This document shows, in pieces, positions 10,508-23,413 of a DNA stretch of 64,000 nt. Source of the stretch: Eretmocerus hayati. Taxonomy: Eukaryota > Arthropoda > Insecta > Hymenoptera > Aphelinidae. The position numbers were made by a program, and so were the translations under genes. The stretch covers positions 101,899,338 through 101,963,337 of the forward strand of contig CM056744.1 of NCBI GenBank assembly GCA_029851415.1, in the 5' to 3' direction. The notes beneath the pieces are model-generated. The model ran no database searches and was not told where the DNA came from. It saw only the letters and a program-made list of their open reading frames with translations. The stretch's first letter is position 1; every line of letters begins with the position of its first letter.

Positions 10508-12121
10508 ACTATTTTCCTCCCAACGTAGCAACACATAGTCTTTGTTACTCCTCTTCACCCACTATTTGAGATTTTTCTTCATAATGAGGTGGGATTCAAG
10601 TTATGTGGACGGCGCTTCTGGGACACCCTCACAAACACTGTATGCGTCTTCCATTGATTCCGATCGAAATATCTTGAAGGCACTGGCATTTTTGTCGAGA
10701 CGTTCCGAGGGATATTCACTTCAGATAACCATTGATCAGTTCCCGGGTATTTTCGGCTATGTAGATCTCTCCCACATCTCAAAAACTCTATTTCCAGTAG
10801 ATTTCCTAATTGGCAATCGCATAGAGTGGCTTGGGTATTTTTCACTTAGTGTCCAAAATTCGCATCACGCAGCACTCCCTTCAAAGCGTAAGTAATATTT
10901 TAGAAGTCGTCTCCGAATATCATTCCTAATCACCGAAATACTGTCTGTTTTCTTGATGTTCAGGTTCTTACCGACAAAGGGCAAAGGGAAATCAGCAACT
11001 TTTAATAATTATTCAAGTTTTGTCTAAGCGGAGCAGCGACAATTCACTCACTTATTCGTGAACTGTAGGTACACTATGAATATTCCACTATTCGACGCAC
11101 TAGTACCAAATCTAGTTCTGGAACGATACTTGAAGTGAAGAGAAACTTGGAATTCCAATAAATTCATTTTACAGCCCGTCATTTTAGTTTTATCTGACTT
11201 TCTACTGGAATATATTCTATTTCGCTTTTTCAAGGCTATAAAAGAGATTGGCTCACAATAGATGAGTGAGAGTTACTAAGATAGAGACTAATTGAATAAT
11301 GAGTTGAGTCAGTCTTCGGCAGGTACGATTTCCGGAAGAATTTTGTATTCCTTCTTACCTAAGTGTATGATAGAATCGACGATTGTGAAGACTCAATATG
11401 ATTATACCGCTCTGGCTCAGAGACGGATTCCAGATTCCTCTTGAAATATTGAGAAAGCCGATATTTCGTGAGCTCCGAAATTTCCCAATGTACTCCGGCA
11501 GTGTTTATTGACTCGATGAATTAGGTATTCCACTGCCCATGACCTGAGATGAATTATTCATTTTTCAAATAAATTCTTCAAAGAATCGCATTCGTTTGAG
11601 ACCTGAGAAGGATTTTTGCGCCTACGGGATATTTGATCCAATATATTGCACTTGAAGGATATCGTAAGATAAGCTTAGAGCTATTTATTCACTTTAACTT
11701 GGAGAAAGACCAAGCTGATGAGAGAAGTATGGAATTTTAGCACTCCTCAGATAATTTTCACAGTGGATTATGTGACAGCCCTGGGGTGTTGTGGGCTTAG
11801 AACTACGATTTTTGTTCCACATCAGAACTCGCGTTTGAATACATTGCTTCAAGAGTTATACTAAAAAGTACATCCGGTACTTACACGTGCCCTCTAAGTC
11901 TTTTGCTTCCTCCTTTAAATTGTGACAGTTAATAGCTGTGATTAAAAATAAGCGCCATATCGTCTTGACAAGTACGCCCACAACGAAAACTGTTAAATGT
12001 ACGCAACGCATGGTAACGGATTGGTAATGGATATGAATTTTTATCCTTTTCGCTTGGTTTTTCGTGATCTGGCGGTCAAACAGGAATCAATATAGTCATT
12101 CGTACGTAAGAATATTTTGGT
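10508..12121. other. Intergenic spacer, no gene recognised
   Basis: AT-rich spacer between the convergent H3 copy 1 and H1. Short open frames (e.g. 10542-10895) have no recognisable domain and lack codon bias like that of the histones. No repeat or RNA gene was identified. Confidence 0.6.
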
Positions 12122-12137
12122 GGCCCTGAAAAGGGCC
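12122..12137 (-). terminator. Histone 3' stem-loop of H1
   Basis: GGCCCT-TTTC-AGGGCC on the minus strand, 42 nt beyond the H1 stop. Same sequence as for the core histones, so H1 shares their 3' processing. Confidence 0.95.
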
Positions 12138-12179
12138 GATTTGGAGGAAAATGGGGAGGAAATTCAACCAGGGACGGAT

Positions 12180-12794
12180 TTACTTCTTTGCTGGCTTGGG
12201 CTTGGCGGTCTTGGGTGCTGCGGCTTTCTTGGGTTTGGGCGCCTTGGGCTTGGCGGGTGCCTTTGCCTTCTTCTCCTTCTTGGGCGACTTGGGCTTGGAC
12301 ACCTTGGGTTTGACCGCCTTGGGCTTCTTGGGCGAGGCCGCCTTCTTGGCCGCGGATGGTTTTTTGGCGGCCTTGGGCTTCTTGGCTGCCGCTGGTTTCT
12401 TGGCTCCGGCTGCCTTCTTGGCTGCGGGCTTCTTGGCGACCTTCTTCACGCTCTCGGCCTTGGGGGCCAACTTGAAGGAACCCGCGGCCCCACTGCCCTT
12501 GGTCTGGGTGATGGTCTTCTTGGCGACGGCGGACTTCAGGAACTTCCTGATGAAGATGGACTGCTTCTCGACGTCGCACTTGTAGTGGGCCGCGATGTAC
12601 TTCTTGATGGCCTGGAGGGACGATCCCTTCTTGTCGGCGAGTCCCTTGATGGCGGCCAGGACCATGTCACCCGCTGGAGGATGAGCGCGGGGCTTGGCGG
12701 GCTTTTTCGCTCCTGCGGCTTTTTTCGCGGCTTTTTTGGGCGAGGCTGCCGCTGGGGCCGCTGCTGGGGCTGGCGCTGCTGCTGTGTCAGTCAT
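12180..12794 (-). CDS. H1: Linker histone H1
   Basis: 204 residues with the classical three parts. There is a short Ala/Pro/Lys-rich N-terminus; then a winged-helix globular domain at about residues 36-110 (HPPAGDMVLAAIKGLADKKG, SLQAIKKYI, FIRKFLKSAV, then GSGAAGSFKL); then a long Lys/Ala/Pro C-terminal tail with several SPKK-type motifs, which are cyclin-dependent kinase sites. It binds linker DNA at the nucleosome dyad and compacts chromatin. It is the only H1 in the window against 15 intact core histone genes. It is not paired with a divergent partner and no TATA box is evident in the ~120 bp upstream, unlike the core histones, which suggests different promoter control. The strong G-rich coding bias on the plus strand creates long spurious antisense frames. 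Confidence 0.96.
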   Translation of the reverse strand: MTDTAAAPAPAAAPAAASPKKAAKKAAGAKKPAKPRAHPPAGDMVLAAIKGLADKKGSSLQAIKKYIAAHYKCDVEKQSIFIRKFLKSAVAKKTITQTKGSGAAGSFKLAPKAESVKKVAKKPAAKKAAGAKKPAAAKKPKAAKKPSAAKKAASPKKPKAVKPKVSKPKSPKKEKKAKAPAKPKAPKPKKAAAPKTAKPKPAKK

Positions 12795-15698
12795 CGTGGC
12801 GATTAGATTTCTCTGGGACTAGTGTTCTGGAGAATGTTCCCAAAGCACACGGAGGGCGCTTCTTAGTAGTGTAGCGCGGACGTCGGAGAGAGAGCCACTT
12901 CCACTCATTGCATTCTTTGTACGACGATCACTCGGAATCGCGTCCAATTTTCTTTTTAGTGATACAATTTTCCCAACATCGCTTCCGAAGACCGATTCAT
13001 ATGACACTGTTGCATTTCCAGAACACTCGACGATTCGATTTGGCAGAGCAATATACAACCGAAATCGCTTCACTCTTGTGTTATCGGCTCATAATTGTGA
13101 CTGTAGATTGGGTATAATGCATATTTTGGAATAGAAAGATGAATTATTGTTTTTTAGAGGGGAAAATATAGTCAAAATAGATATAATTAGTTCTTTCAGA
13201 TCCCAATCTCACTCATACATTTCTTATCACATCAAGAGATACCGTCACGAGTTATAAAAACTTTCTTCAATCTATATCCTCCACGCGGATCTATGAAAAT
13301 GAATTTTACATGGCGAAGATCATCAAATGTAGCCAAATGTTGAATTAGATCTATCCAAGTGTTAAATTATTGTTGCATTGAGTATGGTACTTTAATGAGT
13401 TAATGGTTACATCGTACCTGCAAGTTTTATGCCATCATTCCTCACTGGAGGTTTCATCCTACAATTCCCACCATTAGTCTGTTTGAATACCTGTAGATTC
13501 TGAAACCTAGTATCAGTGCATTCTCCACTCAATTGATTCAGGTATGATGAGATTGCAAATTTCTACATGATGAATCCTGAAATCGGTGACTTCTAGGTCG
13601 ATGAAAACATTTTCACTCTTGATTATTCAAATCGTGAGCATGATCATACATTAGAAGTTCATTAGCGGGTTGGCAACACATATTCTCAACATTAACGTGT
13701 AGGGAGTTTCAAGTGTTTTTGTGCTACTTATCACAGTTATTTTGACAAAATGGTGACTCTCGCAAGCAGTGAAGAATAGAACAATCACAATTAAGTTCAA
13801 AGTTCGAGGATTCTTCACTCATTCACTTCATCTAGATCATCAGCCATCAGTATTGAGACCGGATCAAACTTGAACTTTGGTTAACTAGCAAATTTTTTGT
13901 AATATTTCAAACCTCAGTTACCTACGTGTGGTAGACATTTGGTACACATGAAATTCCAACCGTATCCTAAAACTTGATGCGATCGTTTCAAGGTCTGGAA
14001 CATCAATATAATTTCATATTTTGGCACCACCTTAGAATTGCGAAAAAAATATCACCGACAGAAGTCAAAATGCTAATTCCCAACTGTATTACCCCAGTTT
14101 GGGTTTCTACAGCTTATTTGAAGTCTATTTGGAAGAAAGGAATAGTTTTCAGAATGATCTCAACAGGCACTGGTATAGTTGGTGTAGTTTTATCAAGATT
14201 TGTAAATTGTTCTTTGAGAGTAGTAATTTGAGACAATAAAGTAATTTTCGTGAAATGCGCCATTTGGCTCTCGACTTGGCTACCACGTGGATTAGAGTGT
14301 AATTAATTCCCACCCGGGTACCTAAGGGTTAAAGGAAAGATTGGGGAAGTCACGGCACAAAAATATAAAATAGTCGATATCAGGTATCCTAATAGTCAGT
14401 TGTCGCAATACGTACACCACCGGCTTCTACTTCTGGACCCTATTGGTCTAATTCAGCATGTTTAGTGTGATTTCTCGAAGTATATGTACCACCCGTGAAA
14501 GGTGCACGAAAGCCAAAGTAATTCCCCTTCCAGGAAGTATTTTATAACTCACCGTGGGAAATGGTGTTCCATGGAAGATTTTCCTTATACATAATGTCCA
14601 GGGAAGAGCCCGAAATTGATTCTTGAATTCCGTTTCATTTTATTTTTCATAGACTGAGCCATGAATAATGCAGATTTCCCAATCTAGATTATTAAAATAC
14701 TCAATACTCATATTTGGATCAGAGTAAGAACGTTTCTGATTCAACTCTTCGATAAAATCAAGCGGTCACCACATATAATAAGATGAAAATCCAAAAATTA
14801 ATTTCGCGAACACCATGGATTTTCAACAAAATCGAAGTTATTACATACTATCGTGCTTACGAAATGCAGACAAGAGCACCACAATTTTCCCCATGCGATA
14901 AACGTTTTCAGTTTTTCGGCTGTCCTGAAACGGAAATAAATATGTTAGAACCATCAATTAATGAATTCTACAAGAAATAAGACTTTGGACGATTTACAAT
15001 AGCAGGGCAAGAGTTCTCCATGTCAGAGTAAAAATCATGTTCCATTCCTCAACCCATTACCTATGTACGCCGACGTTGGGTATGGCAATCGATCTGGTAT
15101 TTTCAAGGATGTGTAAGGTATTTGTCACTTTCGGAGATATTTTTTACATCACCCAAGGTATTGAATTGGATCGATGGATTATAGTTGAGTAGGTGTTTCA
15201 TCGCGCATCAGCCGTTGCTGGAAATTAATATCAAGATACTGTGCCGAGGGTCGCACTGACTTTTTTCGGGTAGAATTCATGAAGTAAGACAATAAGGTTG
15301 GGGATGAAACTCTGCTGGGTTGTTCAGTAGACCCCTAGTATGAAAACCCACGGATAAAATCCTCGAATCGATGAAATCCTTTTGCCGCTCCATGAATAGT
15401 TTTAAAATATGGTGAAGGTTTGAGGGGATGGATTCTTTGGTTCTTGAGCTCTGCTCAACGAATAATAAGCCTATAAGTTGTTGTGAATGGCTGATTGAGT
15501 GATTCACTACGAAAGTTGTAGCCGCTTTTAGAATAGTAACAAATAATAGCTAGTGGTTGAAAACAATTGCGACCCGGACAGCTCTCGGAAAAGTCTGCAG
15601 GCTCGCCTTCACATCGCTCAATGCGCTTACTTAATCGAATTTAACTCACCATTCATCAAGAGATCTCAGAAACAAGAAATTATGATGGCCGTGACTAT
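12795..15698. other. Intergenic spacer, no gene recognised
   Basis: About 2.9 kb of AT-rich DNA upstream of H1 with only short frames and no recognised protein domain, RNA gene or clear repeat. The first ~150 bp should hold the H1 promoter, but I see no TATA or CCAAT box that I would call. Confidence 0.6.
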
Positions 15699-16632
15699 CC
15701 CGTGAAAAAATGTTTGGTGCATGATCATGCATGACGGCATACCGCTACTAGTGCACGATCATGCATGACCGCGTACAAAAAATGGTGGTATGTAGTCATG
15801 CATGTATCATGCATGAATTATGCATGACCATGCACCATACAATGTTGCAAATCATTTGGGATTAGGTACTAATTTCGGTGCATGGAGAAAGCTCACGATT
15901 TGGAAATTTGGAATGTTACAGAGAAAAATCTACCATTTTGCGTTTTCATCGCTATTTGGCTCCAATACTACGAATCACTCAAAAACTTTGATGATTAAAA
16001 TGGCTACGCCATTTGAAAGCTCAAACGATGTCAAAAATTGACCGGTATTCCAGAAAGATAATTCATCTCCCTCACGGTGGTCTTGAACCACGTTCATATG
16101 TGGTCAACATACTAAGACCTAAAATTCCTGTGCAATGTGTTTCTGTGCACTTAGATGATGATTTCTGGACTGGGCCGCTACGAAGAAATTAAAAGAAGGG
16201 TGTTTTTTTTGGTGTTTTCCTGTCGTAATTCCTCTATAACTCGAGAGGAACACATGTTATCGAAAAATATGTGAGGTATGAGTTTGTAGATTTTCAAAAT
16301 ATCTACAAAAATTGTTTTCATAATTTTTCACGTACAACGCATCCTGTTGGAGATATTTGAGGATGATCCTCGAAAATTTTCTCTAAAATTATTTTAGCTT
16401 CATAACTCCAATCACACATGTTTCACAAAAAATATGCACGGTAATTTTTTGTAGGTTTCCCAAAAACTAACAAAAAAGATTCAGTGACTTTTGCTCGTAA
16501 AACGCATCTTGTTTGCGTTATTTTAGGATTCTTTGTCGACATCCATACTTACAACTCTGATATTGGTGAAGGGAGTATGAGGCACTGAACTTCTTTTCTT
16601 CTTTTCAAAGACCTACAAAAAATTGCTTCACA

Positions 16633-17682
16633 CACTGTAAAAAATCGGTTGACTTTCCACCAAAATCGGCAACCAGTGGTTGGTTGTCGAAATCAACCAG
16701 CTGGTTGGGATTCAACCACTGGTTGAAAATTCCACCACTGATTGCCTTTTTCCCCAGCGAATATATAAGAATGAATGCGGTGCCCACTATATTGGTCGAT
16801 GGTGGTCTCCGGGTGAGACTTTTGAGTCGGAAAAACAAGTTTCGTCATGTTTTTTTACAAACAAAGAGGGATAAACATTAGCACCGGTCGCGTATAGACG
16901 ACAAAGCGGGTTGCCTGTCCTGCAGGAGTCGAATACACGTCGTAAGGCTGGAGGGATAGATAGATGGACGGATTGGGTTGAAGGATAGATGGGATGGATG
17001 GATCGATGGATGGATGGACTGGAACGGAATGAAATAGAACGGAATGGGATTGAAAGGAACGAATGGAATAGGATGGAACGGGCCGGAATGGAACCGCCCA
17101 GAATGGAACGGTATGGAATGGAATGGAACGGACCCGATTGGAACGTAGTGCAATGGAACGGACTGAAATGGAACGGCGTGGAATGGAATGGAACGGACCG
17201 GAATGGAACATACGATTCAATTCCATGCCGCTCCGTTCTCAACCATTCCGTCCCGTTCCATTCCGGTCCGTTCCATTCCATTCCCATCCATTCCGTTCCA
17301 TCCTATTCCATTCCACGCCGTTCCATTCCGGTCCATTCCATTCCAATCCGTACAATCCTATTCTATTCCTTTTCATTCAATCCCATTCCGTTCCATTCCA
17401 TCCATCCATCCCATGTACCCTCCCACCCCATCCGTCCATCTATTCATCCCTCCAGCCTCACGACGTGTATTCGACCGGCGCTGATGTTTATTAGTCTTTG
17501 TTTGTGAAAAAACATGAAACTTGTTTTTCCGACTCAAAAGTGTCACCCGGAGACCACCATCGACCAATATCGTGGGCGCCGCATTCATCCTTACATATTC
17601 GTTGTGGGAAAAAAGTCAACCAGTGGTTGAGGGAAAAACAGCAACCACTGGTTGAAGTTTTTCCCACAAATTTTTTACAGTG
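16633..17682. mobile_element. Inner foldback element with CACTGTAAAAAA termini
   Basis: Nested in the outer foldback. The termini are CACTGTAAAAAA and its complement, followed by sub-terminal copies of CAACCAGTGGTTG. Then there is an inverted segment (about 16780-16900 versus 17465-17590, including TTTGAGTCGGAAAAACAAGT). The centre is a GGAAT-type microsatellite whose two halves are complementary. The flanks CACA on both sides may be a 4-bp target duplication. No protein is encoded; long frames here are microsatellite artefacts. Confidence 0.75.
16940..17460. repeat. Inverted GGATG/GGAAT microsatellite
   Basis: Pentanucleotide-like repeats (GGATGGATGG, then GGAATGGAACGG variants) fill 16960-17215. 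The complementary CCATTCCGTTCC form fills 17220-17440. Symmetry about ~17218 means a single strand can fold into a long imperfect hairpin. Confidence 0.9.
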
Positions 17683-17799
17683 CACATTCTCGATAGAACA
17701 TGTTCTATTAAAGTTAAGGAGATATATGCATGCAGAAATAATGTGGGTATGCGGTTGTCAAGATACACGTTTGTTGGCATATGTTGAAGAACTTTTCTA

Positions 17800-18420
17800 G
17801 ATCTTGGAAAGGTGAACAAAAAAGGTCTTTACGCATTTACTCATATGAGGCTTTGTTTCCGCAACCAAGACATTTCCGTCCGAGATCGATATTTTTCACG
17901 GTTTCGACCCCATAACTCATGAGAACTACGTTTCATCAAAAAATGCGTGGAGCAGCTTTAGGTGGATCTTTGAAAGATGAACAGAAAAGGTCTCTGCACA
18001 TTTACTCATATGAGGCTTTCTGTTTCCGTAACCAAGACATTTCCATCCAAGATCGATATTTTTCACGGTTTCGACCCCATAACTCATGAGAACTACGTTT
18101 CATCAAAAAATGCGTGGAGCAGCTTTAGGTGGATCTTTGAAAGATGAACAGAAAAGGTCTCTGCACATTTTCTCGGTTACGGCCACCTGTTCTTGTAATT
18201 GGGGGATTCCCGCCCAAGACCCATGATTTTCACGGTTCCTACCCCACAACTCATGGAGAATACAATTTATCCGAAAATGTGTGGAGCAAACAGTCATAGA
18301 TCTTTGAAAGATGAACAAAAAGGTCTCAACACATTTTCTTAAATGAGGCTTCCTGTTTCCGCAACCAAGAATTTTCCGTCCGAGATCCATATTTTTCACG
18401 GTTTCGATCCCATAACTCCT
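17800..18420. repeat. ~167-bp tandem repeat array, 3.7 units
   Basis: Units begin at GATCTTTGAAAGATGAACA near 17800, 17965, 18132 and 18299 (the last is partial). Each contains a ...CATATGAGGCTT...AACCAAGACATTTCC...TTTTCACGGTTTCGACCCC series. The array lies on only one side of the inner foldback and therefore breaks the symmetry of the outer element. Confidence 0.85.
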
Positions 18421-19078
18421 CAAATATCTCCAACAGGATACGTTGTACGAGAAAAATTATGGCAACAACTTTTGTAGATATTTTGAAAATCTACAAATTT
18501 ATACCCTACATATTTTTCGATGACATGTGTCTCTTTCGAGTTATAGAGGAATTACGACGGGAAAACACCAAAAACCCCTTCTTTAGATTTTTTCGTAACG
18601 GCCCAGTCAAGAAATGATCATCTGAGTGCACAGAAACACATTGCACAGGAATTTTAGGTCTTGGTACGTCGACCACATATGAACGTGGTTCAAGACCACC
18701 GTGAGGGAGATGAATTATCTTTCTGGAATACCGGTCAATTTTTTGACATCGTTTGAGCTTTCAAATGGCGGAGCCATTTTAATCATCAGAGTTTTTGAGT
18801 GATTCGTAGTATTGGAACCAAATAGCGATGAAAACGCAAAATGGTAGATTTTTCTCTGTAACATTCCAAATTTCCAAATCGTGAGCTTTCTCCATGCACC
18901 GAAATTAGTACCTAATCCCAAATGATTTGCAACATTGTATGGTGCATGGTCATGCATAATTCATGCATGATACATGCATGACTACATACCACCATTTTCT
19001 GTACGCGGTCATGCATGATCGTGCACTAGTAGCGGTATGCCGTCATGCATGATCATGCACCAAACATTTTTTCACGGG

Positions 19079-19592
19079 TAGCAGATTGCTATTGACTCAG
19101 TTCATCCGAATTGATAAGAAGTACGGACCGGAGTGTTTTTCGATATCTAGAAATTTTCCTCCTAGATTGTCATCGCTTATTCGTTTTCATATCGAAATGA
19201 TACATCAAGCGCTGGTGTATGGTATGGTTGTTTCGAGGTATGGGAATAAATTTATCTCGAGTGCAACAGTACTATGCCAATTTCTTGCCTTGAGCCGAGG
19301 GGGGAACAGCTATTCAGCTACCCTATGCCAAAAAAGTAATCGCTTTCCCAACTACGAAGATAATAGTATTTCTTACACGGATTCGTGAATTGTCTACCAT
19401 GAGTCGTGTATTTTGCAAGAGGAACCGCGAATATCGCTTTTAAGCAGGGTACGGGTAGTCGGATGCACGAGTGCTTACTTATTATTGAATTTTGAATAAT
19501 TTTCTATGATTTTACAAGAACAAGCTTCAAATTTGTTAGAAGCGACTGATCCCAAGGTACATAGAGCTGTTTCTACGTGTGAATCTTTTGGT
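19079..19592. other. Intergenic spacer, no gene recognised
   Basis: About 510 bp between the foldback and H2B copy 1. A frame at 19086-19388 has no recognisable domain. Confidence 0.55.
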
Positions 19593-19608
19593 GGCCCTGA
19601 AAAGGGCC
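19593..19608 (-). terminator. Histone 3' stem-loop of H2B copy 1
   Basis: GGCCCT-TTTC-AGGGCC on the minus strand, 64 nt beyond the stop, the longest stop-to-stem distance among the H2B copies. Confidence 0.95.
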
Positions 19609-19672
19609 GGTTGGTTTTTTGTCATTTATTTGATTTTTTCCTCGATCTTCTTTGACGTCCTGAGCATCTGAT

Positions 19673-20047
19673 TTACTTGGAGCTGGTGTACTTGGTCACG
19701 GCCTTGGTTCCCTCGGAAACGGCGTGTTTGGCCAGTTCACCGGGCAAAAGGAGACGGACGGCAGTCTGGATTTCCCGGGAGGTGATGGTCGACCTCTTGT
19801 TGTAGTGGGCCAGACGGGAAGCCTCGGCGGCGATGCGCTCGAAGATGTCGTTGACGAAGCTGTTCATGATGGACATGGCCTTGCTGGAGACACCGGTGTC
19901 GGGGTGCACCTGCTTCAACACCTTGTAGATGTAGATGGCGTACGACTCGCGCCTCTTCTTGTGCTTCTTCTTCTTGTCGCCCTTGGCGATGTTCTTGACG
20001 GCCTTTCCGGCCTTCTTCACTGCCTTTCCGCTGGTTTTGGGTGCCAT
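19673..20047 (-). CDS. H2B: Histone H2B, copy 1
   Basis: 124 residues. A basic tail ([19 protein letters not shown], then a KKKKHKKRR stretch) precedes the histone fold from [19 protein letters not shown] to the C-terminal helix [10 protein letters not shown], whose Lys is the conserved ubiquitination site in this family. It dimerises with H2A. It is transcribed away from H2A copy 1 out of a shared 306-bp promoter. The protein is identical to the other two H2B copies, and differences are synonymous. Confidence 0.97.
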   Translation of the reverse strand: MAPKTSGKAVKKAGKAVKNIAKGDKKKKHKKRRESYAIYIYKVLKQVHPDTGVSSKAMSIMNSFVNDIFERIAAEASRLAHYNKRSTITSREIQTAVRLLLPGELAKHAVSEGTKAVTKYTSSK

Positions 20048-20731
<684 letters not shown>

Positions 20732-20767
20732 GCTTACTCTTCAATTGATTGACAAAAAAAAACAATC

Positions 20768-20783
20768 GGCCCTTTTCAGGGCC
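20768..20783 (+). terminator. Histone 3' stem-loop of H2A copy 1
   Basis: GGCCCT-TTTC-AGGGCC, 36 nt beyond the stop, preceded by an A-run and followed by ACCA. Confidence 0.95.
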
Positions 20784-22277
20784 ACCAAGTTATCCACAAC
20801 GTACGTTAAAATAATTTGTCCTCTAAGACCGCATTCAAAATGACAGAAGTATCAGAGTGTCTCCTTAGAATAGACTTCCTAGTTCGATACCCGAAATAGT
20901 TGTGTCAGGGCTAAGAAACTGGGTTAGATGAGATTAGACAGCAACAAACTCTCAACGTCTGTGCAGCATTCACATCTAAGGCGCTTTATCCCAATAATAT
21001 TCGTACTCCTAGAATCTACCATCTCCTGTTCGAATGTACGAAGAACCAGGGTCTCACCCGATCCCATGAGGCCGCTTGCGATTGTACGAGTAGCTATTAC
21101 TGTAAATGATTACATCCATCATCTCTTTTGCACGAGCCCTATTCCAGAACATGTAATTATGTTTTTGACACCAATGAAAGTTTCCTGGTCCCAGGTTAGA
21201 TTGAAAAAAGCTGAAATTGGCGAATCGAAAGATTGTGGTTTTCATCTTTGACGAGAGCGTGCAACACTCTCCGACTGATGCCATTGTATAGGGGTGAAAT
21301 CTTTCCTGTCTCATCATTCAGAACCTTGGCAGAATAAACCAGCTAAAAATCAAGAGGAATATGGTCTTGAAAAACAACGGGTCTCATTGACGAGGTCCAT
21401 CGCGGTAAACTTATTTAGAATAATCACGCTGATGTAGCAGTGCGGGCGAGCACATATTCGTTGGACCTTGAGTAATTGAGGTTCTTTAAAAAATCGCCTA
21501 GAGCGATATGATGATTGAAAATCAAAGCTGTATCTCTATTTGAAAAAAGTTGTAGTCAAGATGTGTTGAACGAATCATATATTTCATGAAATTGTTAATT
21601 GAGCACTAATTTCAGCGGATATGCTGATTATGACATAATTTGATATTGAAATACTTCGATTCGAACCATGTACCTTCAATGCCCCTCTAAAGAAAACTTG
21701 TATTAGAGGGGACAAGCCTTGAAGGTTCATGGATCGAATCGGAGTAAAGTGATATCAAACTATCTCACAATCAGCATAACTATCAGCTAATTGAATCAGC
21801 TCTTGTTGGACAAGTTCATGGAATACATGATTGTAGATGGGCATCCGCGCAGATTAAAATTGAAGGGAGCCTTTATGGCAGACGAATCTCAAAATTGTAA
21901 GGACCGAGCTCAGCAATCCAGGACCTTTTGAGGATTTGAGGACTTTTCGAATCAAATAAGGACTTTTTAAGGACTTTAAGGACTGGTAGACACCCTGCTA
22001 CCTCATATTTTCAACATCAGCCTATCCGAGCAAGCTAACTTCACTGAACGTAATTCGAAGATGTTGAGCGATGGGATCTACCAATTTGGCATCATCCAGT
22101 TATGAAAGAGCGGAACTCTTCTAGTCAGTATTGAATCAATGGTATATAGATCATTTTAAAGGAAAACAGCTTCATCCCGGGATTGGACTTCAGTTCATAC
22201 ACGAATGATTCACACAGAGATCTGCTTATAGATCAAAGGGTGGGAACAGTTTGCGAATACGTGTTGAGAATTATAGT
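20784..22277. other. Intergenic spacer with one foldback element
   Basis: About 1.5 kb between the convergent H2A copy 1 and H3 copy 2. It holds the hairpin at 21572-21833, and at about 21890-21990 several short direct copies of AGGACTTTT/AAGGACTTT. No gene recognised. Confidence 0.6.
21572..21833. mobile_element. Foldback/MITE-like hairpin
   Basis: Arms of about 125 bp are inverted around ~21710. The inner core is best conserved, with TTCGATTCGAACCATG against CATGGATCGAATCGGAG and CCCCTCTAA against TTAGAGGGG. The outer arms (ATGCTGATTATGA / TCACAATCAGCAT) are more diverged. No coding content. Boundaries are by eye. Confidence 0.7.
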
Positions 22278-22293
22278 GGCCCTGAAAAGGGCC
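22278..22293 (-). terminator. Histone 3' stem-loop of H3 copy 2
   Basis: GGCCCT-TTTC-AGGGCC on the minus strand, 27 nt beyond the stop. Confidence 0.95.
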
Positions 22294-22320
22294 GATTGAT
22301 TCTTTTGTCAAGATAATGAC

Positions 22321-23341
<1,021 letters not shown>

Positions 23342-23397
23342 ACTCTCCACCCTCATCAGCACCACGGATACTTAGAGAAAAAAATACAAAAAAAATC

Positions 23398-23413
23398 GGC
23401 CCTTTTCAGGGCC
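23398..23413 (+). terminator. Histone 3' stem-loop of H4 copy 2
   Basis: GGCCCT-TTTC-AGGGCC, 56 nt beyond the stop, followed by ACCA. Confidence 0.95.

Larger units (their letters stand above)
15699..19078. mobile_element. Large foldback (inverted-repeat) element, outer unit
   Basis: Two inverted arms of about 665 bp (15699-16365 and 18417-19078) begin and end with CCCGTGAAAAAATGTTTGGT / its complement. They stay near 90% identical by eye. The outermost ~130 bp are rich in the self-complementary motif ATGATCATGCATGA and its variants. No transposase gene is visible; the interior holds a second foldback and a tandem array. It resembles Foldback-type non-autonomous elements. An unambiguous target-site duplication was not found (flanks ...GTGACTAT / TAGCAGAT...). 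Confidence 0.8.

Noticed and set aside
16787..17507. Frames of ~170 residues rich in Trp/Asn/Gly or Phe/His/Ser/Ile/Pro
   Set aside because: Translations of the GGAAT-type microsatellite in all frames and both strands; no biological protein composition.
15699..19078. CRISPR-like array because of regularly repeated ATGCATGATC units and the 167-bp repeats
   Set aside because: Eukaryotic context, self-complementary units without unique spacers, repeat lengths wrong; a foldback plus satellite explains it.
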